Notes under the pieces: model-generated
Databases searched by the model: none
Told to the model about the DNA's origin: nothing
Seen by the model: the letters and a program-made list of their open reading frames with translations, nothing else
From: Eleusine coracana subsp. coracana
Lineage: Eukaryota > Streptophyta > Magnoliopsida > Poales > Poaceae
Direction of reading: 5' to 3'
Assembly (NCBI GenBank): GCA_032690845.1
Contig: CM064421.1
Span: forward strand, 36,136,963-36,200,962
Length of the DNA: 64,000 bases
Shown: positions 1 through 12,668 of the stretch, one piece after another
Layout: every line of letters starts with the position of its first letter
Numbering within the stretch: position 1 is the stretch's first letter
Translations under genes and position numbers: made by a program

Positions 1-585
1 ATAACAGTTATACGAAATTCTTCACTTCACAAACCTAGCTTAGACTAGAAATGTCATTTACAAATATGGACTTGAGCAACAGGTTTTAATTGGTAGTTCA
101 TGCATGTGTATCTCATGGCTTTTTAATGCAATATGCTGAAATGACAAATTTTGGGCGCCGTAATAATACTAGTTGTCATAATTTTAGGTTTTCACTATTA
201 AGATGTCATCATTTTGTAGCTTCATATTTTCTTTAGTTAATAGTTATCTAAGCATGCAATATCCACTAAATCACACCAGACTCCTGTGACTCTATCTTTT
301 CGTACATCACTAATAACCTGTCACACAAAAAATGTGATTTTACTCCTTTTTGATGCCATGGAAATATGTGATTGTTTTGTATATATGGTTGTAAAAATTA
401 TAAAAGGCATATTAGAAAATGAAAGTAAAACTTTGCCCTTCTCATTATGTAAATCATCCGAAAATGGCCAATAATAATAGATGTGACACTATACTATAAA
501 CTCTATTGCACAGGCAGTAGCGGCTTTGCCGAATTGACAATTATTTAGACAAGCCATGGCAGAATACTAATGTTTGCAGAACTAC

Positions 586-3500
586 CTCAACATAGTAGCT
601 AAAAGCAAACTTAGTCAACAGAAGAGCAACCCAAAACATGGTGTACCTAAGAAAACAAAACAGGAACATTGTGTTAAACTAAAGACGAAACTAAATGATT
701 CAGCTTATATGAATCTTTCCAACTGAAACAATATCGATTAATAATATGCATTCATGCTAATTTCACAATAGTATTCTTACATGAAAAGTGAGAAAGCACT
801 CTCATGCATTCCCCTACCAACAAAGAGGCGAGGCTGCACGAATACACATAACATTAGTTCATGGTGTTCAACTACATATCATTGTAAAAGCTAAGACTGG
901 GATCCTCTCCTGTTGTTTTCCAAGTAATAAGGAAAAAACAAAAGATTTCTACAGAAGTTTTTGGTAGCAAGTAATATGTACAAAAAATTTAAATTATGAA
1001 ATATTCATGATTTCAAAAAAATTATTTTCCTCTAGAGTCAAGATAAGATATAACTCGGTAACGATAGCTTAGAATTGAGGAAAAGGTTATGTAATGTACA
1101 AGAATTTCAAGTTCACCTGAGACCACCACATGATCAACCTCACGAGATTGAAGTCTGAACTTTCAAGTTTTCGACGTATAAATGGAAGAAGAAAAAGAAT
1201 AGCAGCAAGCACGCTGGGTGACAAATATAATGCTACTGAAATGCCAAAAAGTGATGGGTGATCTCGACCGTTCCCAAACCAGTTTTTGATAGCTCTGACA
1301 ATTCCAGTTGGATTCTCCCAGGTATATGCATATGTAACTGGCAGTAGCACCACCCACAGGACTGCCAATGTGAATTTCAGAACATATCTCAGCTTAACTG
1401 CAAAATCCATTGTTCTCCTGGCCTTCCAGTTAAAGATAATATCAAGTGTAGCTGTAAATACCACCACGAAATATTCAAATCAGAGCTGAATTTGAACAGA
1501 ATATGTGACAATTATGAAGTGATGGTATAGTGTATAGTAGCTTTATGTTCATTGAAATATATTATTAATACATTACAAGCTCGGGCAACTTGAAAGCTGT
1601 AATTTTATAACAAGCCTTCAATGGTTATTTCTCTAGTGCGTGAGGTGACAAACTGATGCATGACCAAAAAACAAAAATGAGTGAATTCTGAAAGACGATC
1701 AACACTGCATTTCATGGGAAGTGCAACTTTATTGCCAATTTGAATTTTGAAGGTTTCAGAATTTTATTAGCATGAAATTAAAGAATATAACCTTGTTAAA
1801 TGACAAAATGGTGGATGTTCTTGGCAGTTTTGTACAATTTCAGTCAGGGTGTTTACATATGTATACAACGCATTTTCTATGTTTCTGTATACATATGTGA
1901 TCACATAAAATTCTGTTGGTCCCTACTTCAAGCAACTCAGAGAAAGCAGTTGGGAAAGTTGCTGAATAAGATAACTAAAATGTCTCCCCCTAACAGGATT
2001 GTTTAAAGAAATATAATTAAGGAACATAAATACATCATCCGTGATCAGTACCAAGTTTTCTTACCTTGTCCGAGATTCAGTATAGCAGAAGTGATAAAGA
2101 TACTCAAAATCTTCTTAAAAACCACAGGATCAAAAACAAGTGCTAATGAACCTCCATTCCATGCCAGAATTATCATAACCTAATATAAAAAATAAAACAT
2201 GTCGAGTAAAAAAACTAAAAGAAGTATTTTAGCTATCGCATACCAAGTATCTTTTTTAGTTGAGCATATCTTAGAATCATGCAGTCAACTTTTCAAGATT
2301 TTAAAAGTCTGCAGGAAATTATTGCAGAAAGAGATAGAGATACAAGTAAATACCTGAAGAGCTAGGATAAAGAAACTCCACATTCTATCAAAACTCCTGA
2401 GTATGTGCCAAAATGAACGTAACTCGACGAAATTAACCTTGCCTTTCTGTCTGCCTCTTGTTCTCTGTAAATGTTACATTAGCTGATTCTATTCCTGACT
2501 GAAAAGAGAATGGGCATAACATAAAGATATATATGCTAAAATGAAAACATATGCCAACTCACTTTATTTGTTTCATCAGGTGAATTTAAAGTTTGACAAA
2601 AGAAGTCAGCATCAGCTCTCATAGGCCAACCAAGCCGAAAGCAGTCAGCAGACCTGCAATTAAACAATTATATAATCTGTAGAGCAGGAGATTAAAGCTA
2701 AAAAAATAATACCAGAAGTATTCATTAAGATCATCATAGTTTCTCCACTGAGAATGATTTCCTTTTTCTCCTTTGCTCCTTTCAGCTTCCTGACAATTTA
2801 TAGTAAAATACTAAAACTTAGCACACAATAAGCATAAAGCACAAGTGAGGAAGTCTTATGAAGTTGAGATTATATTACACCTTTGCTATGGTATGGTAAA
2901 TGGGAGTAACAACTTTTCTCAGAAAGGCTTCTTTCTCACCACCATAGGCTGGCTTCACATATTCACCCGTCAAAGCACTTACATTTCCAGCTAGCATTCC
3001 ATACATTTCAAATGCCATCTGTGAAAAATAACTTACAACTCTCAATCCTTGATATGCCAACAAAGTCTAAGAAAAATACTTGTCATTTGCAGACTCGAAA
3101 AGGAGATGCACAGCTGATTATAGTTTTCCAAGACAAACACTTGACATGGGTAGACTTGAAAAAGGAATTTGTACTCTTTGTTATTGCTACTATTGAACTC
3201 TGCAAGCACTCCATTCCATGGATACAATACAATACTATCGTTTCTTATAAAACTCTATATAGGATCATTATATCTTCAAGTAACGGACTTTAAACTATAG
3301 GCTGGTGCATTTAAAAATAGAAACATCAAATTACCATAATCGTCCTCTTGCTTAATGATGCAGTTTATATACTCAATGCTGCTCATGAGTAAACTATGCA
3401 GTTTTAGGTATTGTTCTTAATAGCACTTATATTGCTCAGCATAGTAAGTACTATCTTAGTATACTTATTGTTGTCTTATCCGTATCAATAAAAAAATTGG

Positions 3501-5802
3501 TTTAGGGTAAAAGTGTTATTGTTTGTTTAAATCATACATGATGATATATGTAACAAATGCATTCTGGCATAAATCGCAAGTTTGCAGCTTCGCCCCAAAT
3601 GAGAAGATATAGGCCCATGTACAACAATTTTCGCTGTTGCACCTCTTGCTGAATAGTTGGCAGCCTGTAATCAAGTAATAATACACAAAAACAAACAAAC
3701 GGTGAGGAGAAGGCGTATGAAATGAGTGCAAAAAACAGTAAGATGGACAAAAAATTCTAAAATTGTCACCAAAGGCTGCTCTTGCGACCAAGATATTTGC
3801 ACCACTTCTTGTAGTTCTTAAATAACTTTTTCATCACATCATTCAGCGCGTTGTCATCTAACTGCAGCAAGATTATAAAAACTGAGACAGTAGATTTTAT
3901 GAAAATAAAAGGTATTGTTAATAGGAACAGAAGGGGCTGAATATTTACAGAAGAAAGAAAACCTTAGATTGTTGATCAGTCTTTGGATTTTTTCGTATAT
4001 GTATGTTAGCAAGAAGTAAAATCAAATGCTCCCTCTGATTAGAAACATTATCTGTCTGCAACAATAAGTTGACAAAATATGTAGAAACTGAGTCAGTTGA
4101 AATCCAACATAACAATCTAAATGATCAATATGTTACACAACAACAAAATAAAATATACGCTGCTTTTCCTGAAAGCCAAACATAGCTTGCAGCCAATCCA
4201 AGAGGTCCTCGTTAACTTTCTGCTCAGAATTTTTGGGCCGTGGAAGACCTCTAGTATTACGAAGAGCAGAAGTGGCTGCTTGGATCTGAGAAGTTGAGCA
4301 GACATCAGAGAAGTATTTAATTTCGGCATCACTATGTCAATAGGATTATTTAATTAGAAAGGACGGGTAGAAACCTCAGGAAATCTCATGACTGCCTGAT
4401 TGCCACTATCTGGATCAAGGGGGAGAATGTTGAAAGGAAGATATATCTTTGTCTTTTCTTTAACTTGATCAGCAGCTTCCAGGATCTGAAGACAAACAAA
4501 ATATGTAATGATTGGAGTTCAATATATTGTTATCAAAGAGCAAAAAGAAAAGGCAATAAAAACTGGAAGTAATAACTTGGTAGGGTATACCTCATGGTCA
4601 ACTTCAACGGCATGTTGTTGAGTAACTGCTTTTAAAACTTCGAACAGAACAGCAGCAGTCTGGTAGGCTTTGGTAAGTTGCGTACTGCATGAATCAAGTA
4701 AACTCTAGAAGACAACACTGATGAACAGAGAAAAAGTTGTAATAGAAGGAAATGTACCGATCCACTTGATCAGAAGCATTCTGAAGTGCTTGAATATATT
4801 TCTTGTAGTACTGCTGGTAGAATGTTTGTATTTCCCGCGCGTCACTCTTCAGTGCCCTTCCCCTCAAGGTGGGATCATTTTCCTAACACAACAAATAATC
4901 AGTATATATAGCTAACAAAATATGTAGTATTCCCCTCAAAAGAATACTGTAGTAACATCAATGTACAGTTACAGTTGTTGGCTTTCAAATTCAAAACATG
5001 TATTAATGTCAGCTAAAATCTATCCAACTTTCCGATGAGAAGGGATCTCAATTAACAATTTGCATCCATTATTCATTAAAGATCATGCGAATCTTAAGCA
5101 TTATTAGAATGTGACAGAATCCTAACAGAGCATAGGGCAAATGTTGAGACATAGCAGAGCTGGACGGCAACAAAAGAAGTACAAAGTGGCAACTTGGTAG
5201 TACACAAGTCAGATAATTGCAGAATAAACAGCACAGATTGAAAAACAAAAACACTTTTCGGACTAGGCGTGCTCTTTCAAACTCATACCCTTTCAAGCCG
5301 CTGCAAAAGAGCTGTCTTGAATTGTCGAACACCACGACCGCTTGAAGTTGGATCTAATCTGTGAGCCTTTTCAAATGCATAGAACCGACCTATACATTTT
5401 TGTAGGTAAGCAGATTAATATGATTGAGTGTAAGACAGATTAGAACAAAAGTTTTTACCACTTTTTCCGAAAATATATGTCAGGTTATGGACATAATTAG
5501 TATTGCTAGGTATATTCAGGCACCAACGATGTATAGACCGATACAATGGGTTTTTCTTTTTTGGAAACATGGGGAGTATCATGGAGGAATAGCTTACAGA
5601 GATAGGCAACCCGGGGATTAGCCGCTTCAACCTCATTGGCAACACGAAGGATGGGCGCAATCTCAACAAGCGACGACGGCACCACTTCACTGTCAAAAAT
5701 GGGTTCACCAAGGTTCACAGCAGTTTGTGTCCTCAGGATACGGCGAGGACCTGGTTGCTGCATCGGCCCAGCCCGAGATAGTGTTCGTGATAAGGACGTC
5801 AT
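586..5802 (-). CDS. Callose synthase (1,3-beta-glucan synthase, GSL family), N-terminal part, cut by the left edge
   Basis: The family makes callose from UDP-glucose at the plasma membrane and cell plate. Seventeen coding exons can be read, all phase-consistent: 5598-5802, 5289-5389, 4758-4882, 4591-4684, 4375-4485, 4159-4285, 3963-4051, 3770-3861, 3538-3664, 2881-3018, 2713-2789, 2563-2653, 2354-2464, 2065-2179, 1117-1451, 781-833 and 586-646. They give 684 codons of a protein normally near 1,900 residues. Recognisable blocks are SEVVPSSLVEIAPILRVANE near the start, LYLLIWGEAANLRFMPE, EMYGMLAGNVS, WRNYDDLNEYFW, then the first membrane segments (WVVLLPVTYAY and FLLPFIRR). The start is the ATG at 5802, because the upstream in-frame codon is GTG. 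No further exon is convincing in 1-585, so the next intron is long. The glycosyltransferase core lies outside the window. The family is certain; the paralogue is not. Confidence 0.95.
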
Positions 5803-6990
5803 CACGTTCACTTCCTGTCACAAAAATTGAGGTGAACTGAGCTCACCGATAATGCTTCAGAATCAGAATGCACCAGAAGCTTATGGAACACAAGAAATGC
5901 GAGCGGTACCTTGTTACAGATGGCACAACAATTAAGCACATATAAGAGGAATAAAGCTGAACAGCTCAACTCGACCAACCAGCTGAAAGCCGTTCTCTGG
6001 AACTAGCCCATGCCTGGGATTCTCTAAATTCAGGCAAGAGCCTTTCCTGGTGTGTGCAGTACTAGAGACCTGGCAACATATGAGAGACCAGTAAGCAATT
6101 GTACACATCACCTGTCACCCCAAAAAAAAAAATCATAAATGCACTACGACTTGCTAAAAGCTTCAGGAACAATAAACTGCAGGTACAGAACAGAGGAGGT
6201 AGGCCTTCTCCCATAACACACTGTAGCACCCCTACGCAGCAGAATAGAATCGCTTGTCTCAAAAAAAAAAGCAGAATATAATCGCGCCTCCCTCTTTAAT
6301 TTTAATTTTCGAAATTTACAGAACTCTCTCCAATCTCGTTGGGAACAACGGGCTGTAAAATCCATACAGATTCGTGCCTATTCTACAAACTCGGCGAGAT
6401 TCTCGGGGAGCTCAACTATGCGACTTCGGAAAGATTGGTAGTACACTTTTGGGGCCTCTGCACAGACGATGATCAGGAGGAGGATTCCGTCAGTTCCTCA
6501 TCAGAACACAAAAACACGGGAGACCATTCACACCAATTAGAGAGGTCTGAAATGTCCTCGAACATGATACGTCGACAAGAGTCGAGGCGAAAGCGGTTAC
6601 GCACCTCTCACAGGGGAAACCGGGAACCCAACCCGTTGGCCGGTACGGTACTCGGGGAAGGACTCTGCCCACCGCGGCGGCCTCCCGTCCTCGACCGGGG
6701 CGGCGAAACTTCCAGAACACACCGCTCGAGGCTTCTAGAAAGGGCTGGGTCGGCGCGCTGCCTCCGCGCTGGGGGAGATGATCGGCGCGAGGGGGAGACA
6801 GGTTGGGGAGCAGGGGACGAGGAGGGGTTTTTGATTTGGGAGGGACGAAGAAGAGGACGAAAGCTCGCTCCGGGTGGGAAGTGAGAACTGAGAAGACGAC
6901 ACCGCGCAGCAGAGCAGGCGGACGAACCGGGCTGGGAGTTGGGTCTTATTTACCGCTCTTGCCACTGGAAGACTGGTAGTGGGGGAGGAG
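5803..6990 (-). promoter_or_regulatory. Presumed 5' leader and promoter of the callose synthase gene
   Basis: The stretch upstream of the callose synthase ATG has no coding sequence I can support. It becomes strongly GC-rich between about 6540 and 6960, like the first untranslated exon of many grass genes. On the minus strand a TATA-like TAAATAAG lies near 6945-6953, just upstream of the GC-rich part. A 5' untranslated intron between about 5830 and 6500 is likely but its borders were not resolved. Long open frames here (for example 6339-6884 plus) look like products of GC richness. Confidence 0.4.
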
Positions 6991-7057
6991 TGACGACGAC
7001 TTGCGGGTAGACTCGCGGGGGAAGGAATCTCTGCAGTTAATGCTATGCATTAACAGT

Positions 7058-7091
7058 CACTGACATGTGGTCCCGGACCCACATGTCAGTG
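7058..7091. repeat. Perfect 13-bp inverted repeat with an 8-base loop
   Basis: CACTGACATGTGG at 7058-7070 is the exact reverse complement of 7079-7091. A second near-palindrome (TTAATGCTATGCATTAA) lies just upstream, near 7037-7053. Both sit upstream of the presumed callose synthase promoter. The ACATGTGG-type sequence is common in grass intergenic DNA, so this may be a relic of a repeat rather than a control site. Confidence 0.6.
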
Positions 7092-7410
7092 TCTGTACAC
7101 TACTGCAGAGGATCCAGACGCCGTTTCGGCGGAGTCGCGCATCAAAAGACGGAGGCACTCGCGTCGTCGCCAAGCATCGGCGACACATCCTCCTCTAGTC
7201 CTGTGCGATCTACAACGACATCAGCGGAGTGGAGCCACGTGAGACCGCACGTGCGCACGCTGCATTTACACGGAATCATGGGCACGTTACCGTGCACGTA
7301 CTGTCGCATACACACGGAATACGATTCCTGATAAAAGTTTTGCGCCGTGCAGCTTTCAAGAATCAGCACCGATGAAGTGACGATGATTGTCTCTCAGCTA
7401 GGTGCCGTGT

Positions 7411-8725
7411 TTAAAAGAAATACAGGTTAGCAAAATAAAGTATTGTATGTCAACCAAAAGAATAATAAGGAGGACTTAGAATAAAGGATATTTATTTGCA
7501 AAATTAATGTTTTCTTAGTAAATAGTTGTTTAAGCTAATTAACGAAGATGGTTTGTGGCAAACCATTCTTCATATGAAGTACTTTTTAAATAAAATAATT
7601 GGTCAAGTTCAGAGGAAACCAGGAGATTCACACTTTTGATCAGTGCTTATGAAAGTAAAGGAACGATTTTTGGATTTTGGTAGCTTTCGGGTTAACAATG
7701 GGACAAATATAAGGTTCTGCGAGGATAAGTGGCTAGAAAATTTCACTCTTAAACAACAATACCCGTCCTTATACTTTATTGTTAGGCGGAAACACATAAC
7801 AATTGCTTCGGTGTTTGGGACAATACCACTTAATATATTCTTTAGAAGGAGTCTAACAGACCAAAACCTAGCTTTATGGCATAATTTGTTTCATAGGATT
7901 GTCCATATTAATTTAAATGATGAGAAAGATACTTATTGTTAGGATATACAACAAAAGGGTATCTTTTCTGTTCAATCCATATATCATGCTTTGATTTATG
8001 ATGGTAATGTCACAAGATGCAAGAAGTTGTGGAATTTAAAACTTCCACTAAAAATCAAAGTTTTCATGTGGTACTTAAAAAAAGAGGTGGTGTTGACAAA
8101 GGACAATCTTATTAGGAGGAATTAGAATAGTTGTAAATGTTGCTTCTTTTACACAAAGAATAAAACGATCCAACACCTCTTTTTTGATTGTCACTACGCT
8201 AAGTTCATATGAAGAGAGTGCAGTTCACTTTTAAATTTAGTAGTCCTAATAGTATCGATCATATGTTTAAAGATTGGTTACTTAGGATTAATCTAAAAAT
8301 AAAGAATCTCATGCTAGTGGGTGCTGCTGCTCTTTGTTGGGCTATATGGTTTAGTAAGAATGATATTGTTTTTAAAAAATCATCTATAAAAACATATATA
8401 CAGGTTCTATACAGGGGAACACATTGGCTCCGCTACTGGACGCAGTTGCAGAAGCATGAGGATGACCAAAAGATGTTGACAGACGCATGCCGCGCTTTAG
8501 AGACGACGGTCATGTAGGTCTTTGTCAATCATGGATAAAGATTTAGTAATAGGATTGTTGTCTAATAAATATCATCATTCAAACTTTGTTGGTGTTCCTT
8601 TTGTTTTATTAGATCATTCCTAGAGATTGTGTTCCAGATGGAGTACTTCATGCATTAATAATGATGTAAACCAAGACTCTATCATCTTAAGGAGAAGGCC
8701 GGAACTCTTTTCCATTATCTAAAAA
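7411..8725 (+). mobile_element. 5'-truncated, decayed L1-type LINE with 15-bp target-site duplication
   Basis: The segment encodes the C-terminal end of a non-LTR retrotransposon ORF2. Readable stretches are FGSFRVNNGTNIRF, LWHNLFHRI and, in other frames, LPLKIKVFMWYL and TIQHLFFDCHYAKF, which is the zinc-binding reverse-transcriptase (zf-RVT) region. Stops (for example TAG after about 7938) and frameshifts break it. The flanks are identical 15-mers, AGCTAGGTGCCGTGT, at 7396-7410 and 8726-8740, and the insert ends in a short A tract. That is the footprint of target-primed reverse transcription. The endonuclease and most of the polymerase are missing, so it cannot move by itself. Confidence 0.9.
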
Positions 8726-8740
8726 AGCTAGGTGCCGTGT

Positions 8741-11700
8741 GCAGACTACCCGTCTTATTGGCTTGAGAGGAAAAGGAAAAGCGGTTGTTGAACATGACAT
8801 ATGTAGCTGAAAATGAAATGGAAACGTATGGTGTCCGATGAAACATATCTCTAGCTATCCCCACTGGATGGATTATTACTGCGCCATCATGCTCTCAAGT
8901 GCCGTGATGAGTAACAAGAACGCCCAAAAGCTACCGATATGATTCCCGGACGGTGACCGCGCTCGTGCTCAGCTCTGCATTCTGCAGGACAGCCAACCAA
9001 GCAATTCATCATCAGCTACGACTAGTGAGGGCCAGACGGCTACGAATGAAGGCCATAGTTTCCCTCTACCTTACTGCGCCATTGCTTCACCGAGTCACCG
9101 GTTCTGTGCAAGACAGCCAAGACTGCAATTGCAAGTTTCCTGGAGTGGTCTCTCCGCTTCAGGCTATGACATTCATCTTTAGGTGTTGGGGAGGCAGCTT
9201 TTGCTCTTTTTGGCCAAACCTTATCACGAGATGGACTGTACCAAGGTCTCTCTTTAGTTTGCTGCGCTGCTATTATCATAAACCTTTTTCTGGTGGGGAT
9301 TGATGCACCTCCTCCTCTGCAATTAGGGCCGCTCCGATATGTATCAGCCATCAGAGTCGTGGTCAGGTGGCTTCGGTCTGCGGAAGAATGTGTTCCACAA
9401 TATTATTCCATCTTGTGCTGGGAAATCTAGGCTTTGTGGACGCGTCGATCTCGAGTCTGCTCCTGCTCCCTATGATGCCCAGTGGATTGGAATTGTTAAT
9501 CGAGCATCCTTCACTTTCTTCAACGTAAACGTATCTCGAAATTAGCTGTTCAGGAATTACTGCCATGTTAATCGAGGACAGGTATCTAGAATTCAATCCA
9601 CATGAAAAGCTTAGACAAGTAGTATCATAGGCAAGCTCCTCGCCCCCCGGCCTGTACTCGTAAATTATTCAGTACTACTACTAGTACAGAGCTAATCTTG
9701 CAATACATTAATTGATCTTGAGTGACAGTTGTGCTGTTGAGGGGTGTCTTGATGATGAAAGGAACTGTACCGTGGAATCTTTTTCTTTTCTTATGCAAAC
9801 TGGTAGTATAGTCAACAGGCCTTTTCCTCTGAAAGAGCAGCTACCAATCCAGATTAGGCAGAGTATTGTCGGGTTCGGTATATACGACCTGTTAACGCTG
9901 AAAATGACACTTGTGTATCTTTCTTCTTTCTTTTCTTTTCTTTCTTTTATTTACAAAGTTGACACTTGTGTACCCATATGGATATGGTTGGTTACAAGTC
10001 GAGACAGCCATACACGAAGGATAGGATTTTTAACCAACAAAAACTAAACATTTGTAATATCTGCCCGGCAGACCCTGGGTCCCTCTCCAAGAATTAGAAT
10101 AGAAAACAGCTCTTAACCTACGATCATATAAAATATACATATAAAAGAATCAAATCTTTACCACTATAGTTAGGATATAATTAAGCTACTTAACTCTCCA
10201 CAGAGGAGAAAGCACGACGAATTATTCCGGCTGACTCCAACCAAAGGTCTCATCACTGCAAAGTGGCAGCCTGCTGCTTTGCTAAAGCCAAAGGGATCAG
10301 GATTCAGGAGGCGACGTGCAGGAGCACCGAAAGGCCTCCTCCACCTATCGGTTGCCCCATTTTGGGCGGCGAGACAGGAAATGAGGAAAAGATTAGCGCG
10401 ACGTGAAAGCTACGGGAAAGCGGTGAGTCCCCCCGGCAACCGTCCGTCCTCTTCCCGTCGCCGCCTCGTGTCTGACGACTGCAAGTCTCCGGGTCTTTTC
10501 GAAAGCTGTGGAATTTGGTGTCCAGGCCGACTGGCTTCACACGCGCAGAGGCGTCCGTGCTCTATTGGCCGGTCTGTGAAGGAGACTGGAAGCCAAGAAA
10601 TGCTTTTCTCGGATTGGACTACTTGTCTGAACCAACCATTCCAGGCAATGAGGCAAGTGCGCCAGCTAATGTAACTTTGGAGAAATATAATTCGCACACT
10701 GGGAGCATTCTGCACCTTTGCAGATTGGTACGAGGGTTGGAATGGTGGAAATCAACGTACGTGTCCGAACTTTGTTTCTTGCCTTAGCTGATTCAGATTT
10801 CTTTTTTTTTATGTTTCGTGTCGACGTCATTGGCAATTGAGAAGTGAGAAGTCGGGTTCACGGAATTATCAAACTCGTCCGATGTGAAGCAAGACCCCAC
10901 ACCACACCCACAGGCCTTAGAGAAAGATGACTTGAGCCGTTGAGCGACCAGAATAATGGTTGTTGCCTGATGAGCAGTGGTTTCTTAGCGAAGGGGGTTT
11001 GCTAAGTGCGTAGGTACCAGCAGAAAGAAGACCCAGGATCAATCATTGTGCATACCGTTCTTTATCTTTCGGAAGTAGACATGTTTTAATCAGGGAAGTG
11101 AAAGATTGAGTGAGGATACTGAAAAAGAACAAAAAGTGATGTATCGCAAAGGCAGATTAAAGGCTGATCGATCGTCTCCTGCATCTTCTGGAAACCAGTA
11201 AATTGAAAGGCATAGGCTGCCGGCTTGTACTACTAGTAAACAACCGAGAGCGCCTTTCTGGCGCACGATCTGAAGCTGATTACGAGGATTCATGATATAC
11301 AGTGTCATATTTTTGCATCTTAGTACAGTAGTAAGTTTGGAGTGCGGAAACTAGAACTGCATCCTTGCACGAAATTGTTTGCGTAGGCATTTGAAACTTG
11401 CAAATTTGGGTATTCAGTGGGATTGTTACTACTCCTCTGTGATCAGAAATGCTGAAGGAAGTAGCAGGCTCTGTATTTATCTTCATCTTGAAGAACATAC
11501 TTGTCATATTGAAATGCCATAGCGCATCAGAAATGCTGAAGGAGGTAACAGGCTCTGCCTGAGAAAAATGCAAGAAACCCAATTGCAAAAAAAAAATCAG
11601 TGGAGATTAATATGCCCATGAGGCCCATCGTGCACTCTAAGATTGGAGCCCACAAAATTAAATGGCCTGATTACGCACCACTACTCCACGGTGGTGCACG

Positions 11701-12070
11701 GTTATATTCAGTTAAGAGCAGTAAATATAGAACAGTACAATGGATGTAAAATACCATTGGTACACATCTTGCAAACTTCAATTTACAACTTGGTCGCCGA
11801 GACGATGATTCATATCAGGGCAAAAGCACAAACAAACACACGGAAATCACACTGGCAAGTTTGCAGGGAAGACCATCCTCCAAACTAAGCAAATATAATT
11901 AAGCTAGTTTGCCTCGTTCTTCCCTGCCACCTCTTTTTATTAATTCTACTAACATCTAAAACGAATGCCCAATCAAACGAATCAAACAAATTTGACACAC
12001 AACTGTATCGAGCACAGCAAGAGCTACATCACGAAGAAGGAGGCGGCCAGGTTGCGTGGGCGAACCCGGC
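8741..12070. other. Intergenic stretch without a supported gene
   Basis: Several short open frames (60-130 codons) overlap each other on both strands, and none shows a recognisable domain, conserved splice pattern or family motif. A pyrimidine-rich microsatellite (CTTTT/TTTCT type) lies around 9920-9950. The part around 10280-10560 is GC-richer than its neighbours and could be a worn gene or promoter relic, but nothing in it was identified. Confidence 0.5.
11446..11558. repeat. Pair of imperfect direct repeats of about 30 bp
   Basis: A motif beginning AGAAATGCTGAAGGA and ending CAGGCTCTG occurs near 11446-11475 and again near 11528-11556, with two mismatches. The roughly 80-bp spacing suggests a small local duplication. 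No function is visible. Confidence 0.6.
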
Positions 12071-12668
12071 TCAGACCATGTCGCTGATGAGCAGGACGTG
12101 GTTCGTCCGGTGCCTCTCCACAAACATCTTGGACGCCCCCGCCACCGTCTTCCTCCACGTCTAGAAACGAATCAATCCACAGCATTAGCCAATTGCTCGA
12201 ATGCAATCTCATTAGGAAAAAATAATTAAAATAAACAACTGGTCTCACCCGCTCTAGCGCGGCGAGGAGGAGACCGATCCCGGCGGCGTCATCGAGCCGC
12301 GCGGCACCGCCCCGGCGGAGGAGCTGGGCCTTCCGCGCGGATGCGGCGGCCGTGGTCGTCGGCAGGAGCAGCCCCGCCCTCCAGTCGGTGGACCCGCCGA
12401 TGCTCCGCCTCCGCTTGGGCGCCGCGAGCTCCGTCGTCCCCGCCGCGGAAGCGTCGGAGTCCCGCGCGGAGAGGCCCGATGCGACGCGGCGGGACGAGCG
12501 CTTGCGGCGCAGCGCGAGGCTGCGGCGGGGCGGGGTCACCGGGCTGCGCGCGTCCGGGTCGGCGAACTTGCGGAGGAGCTCGTCCGAGGACGCCTTCGCC
12601 ACGTGCTGCACCGACACCGCGCCCTGCGGCTGCTTCTGCTTCTGCTTTTGCGACGTGGCCGTCGCCAT
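12071..12668 (-). CDS. Uncharacterised plant protein of 169 residues, two exons
   Basis: Exon 1 is 12249-12668 and exon 2 is 12071-12160, joined by a GT-AG intron in phase 0. The N-terminus is Gln/Lys-rich, followed by VQHVAKASSDELLRKFADPD, a basic proline-containing stretch (PPRRSLALRRKRSSRR), an Ala-rich middle ending in DDAAGIGLLLAALERV, and a conserved-looking tail TWRKTVAGASKMFVERHRTN encoded by exon 2. The basic segment could act as a nuclear signal. I do not recognise a named domain. Reasons for calling it real: open GC-rich frame, clean splice sites, and a second exon whose reading frame matches the first exactly. I infer no function. Confidence 0.7.

Noticed and set aside
1..585. Search for the next callose synthase exon
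   Set aside because: One weak resemblance on the minus strand near 60-95 did not keep the family sequence or splice borders; treated as intron.
6339..6884. Open frame of 181 codons on the plus strand
   Set aside because: Lies opposite the GC-rich leader/promoter of the callose synthase gene and shows only Arg/Gly-rich low-complexity sequence.
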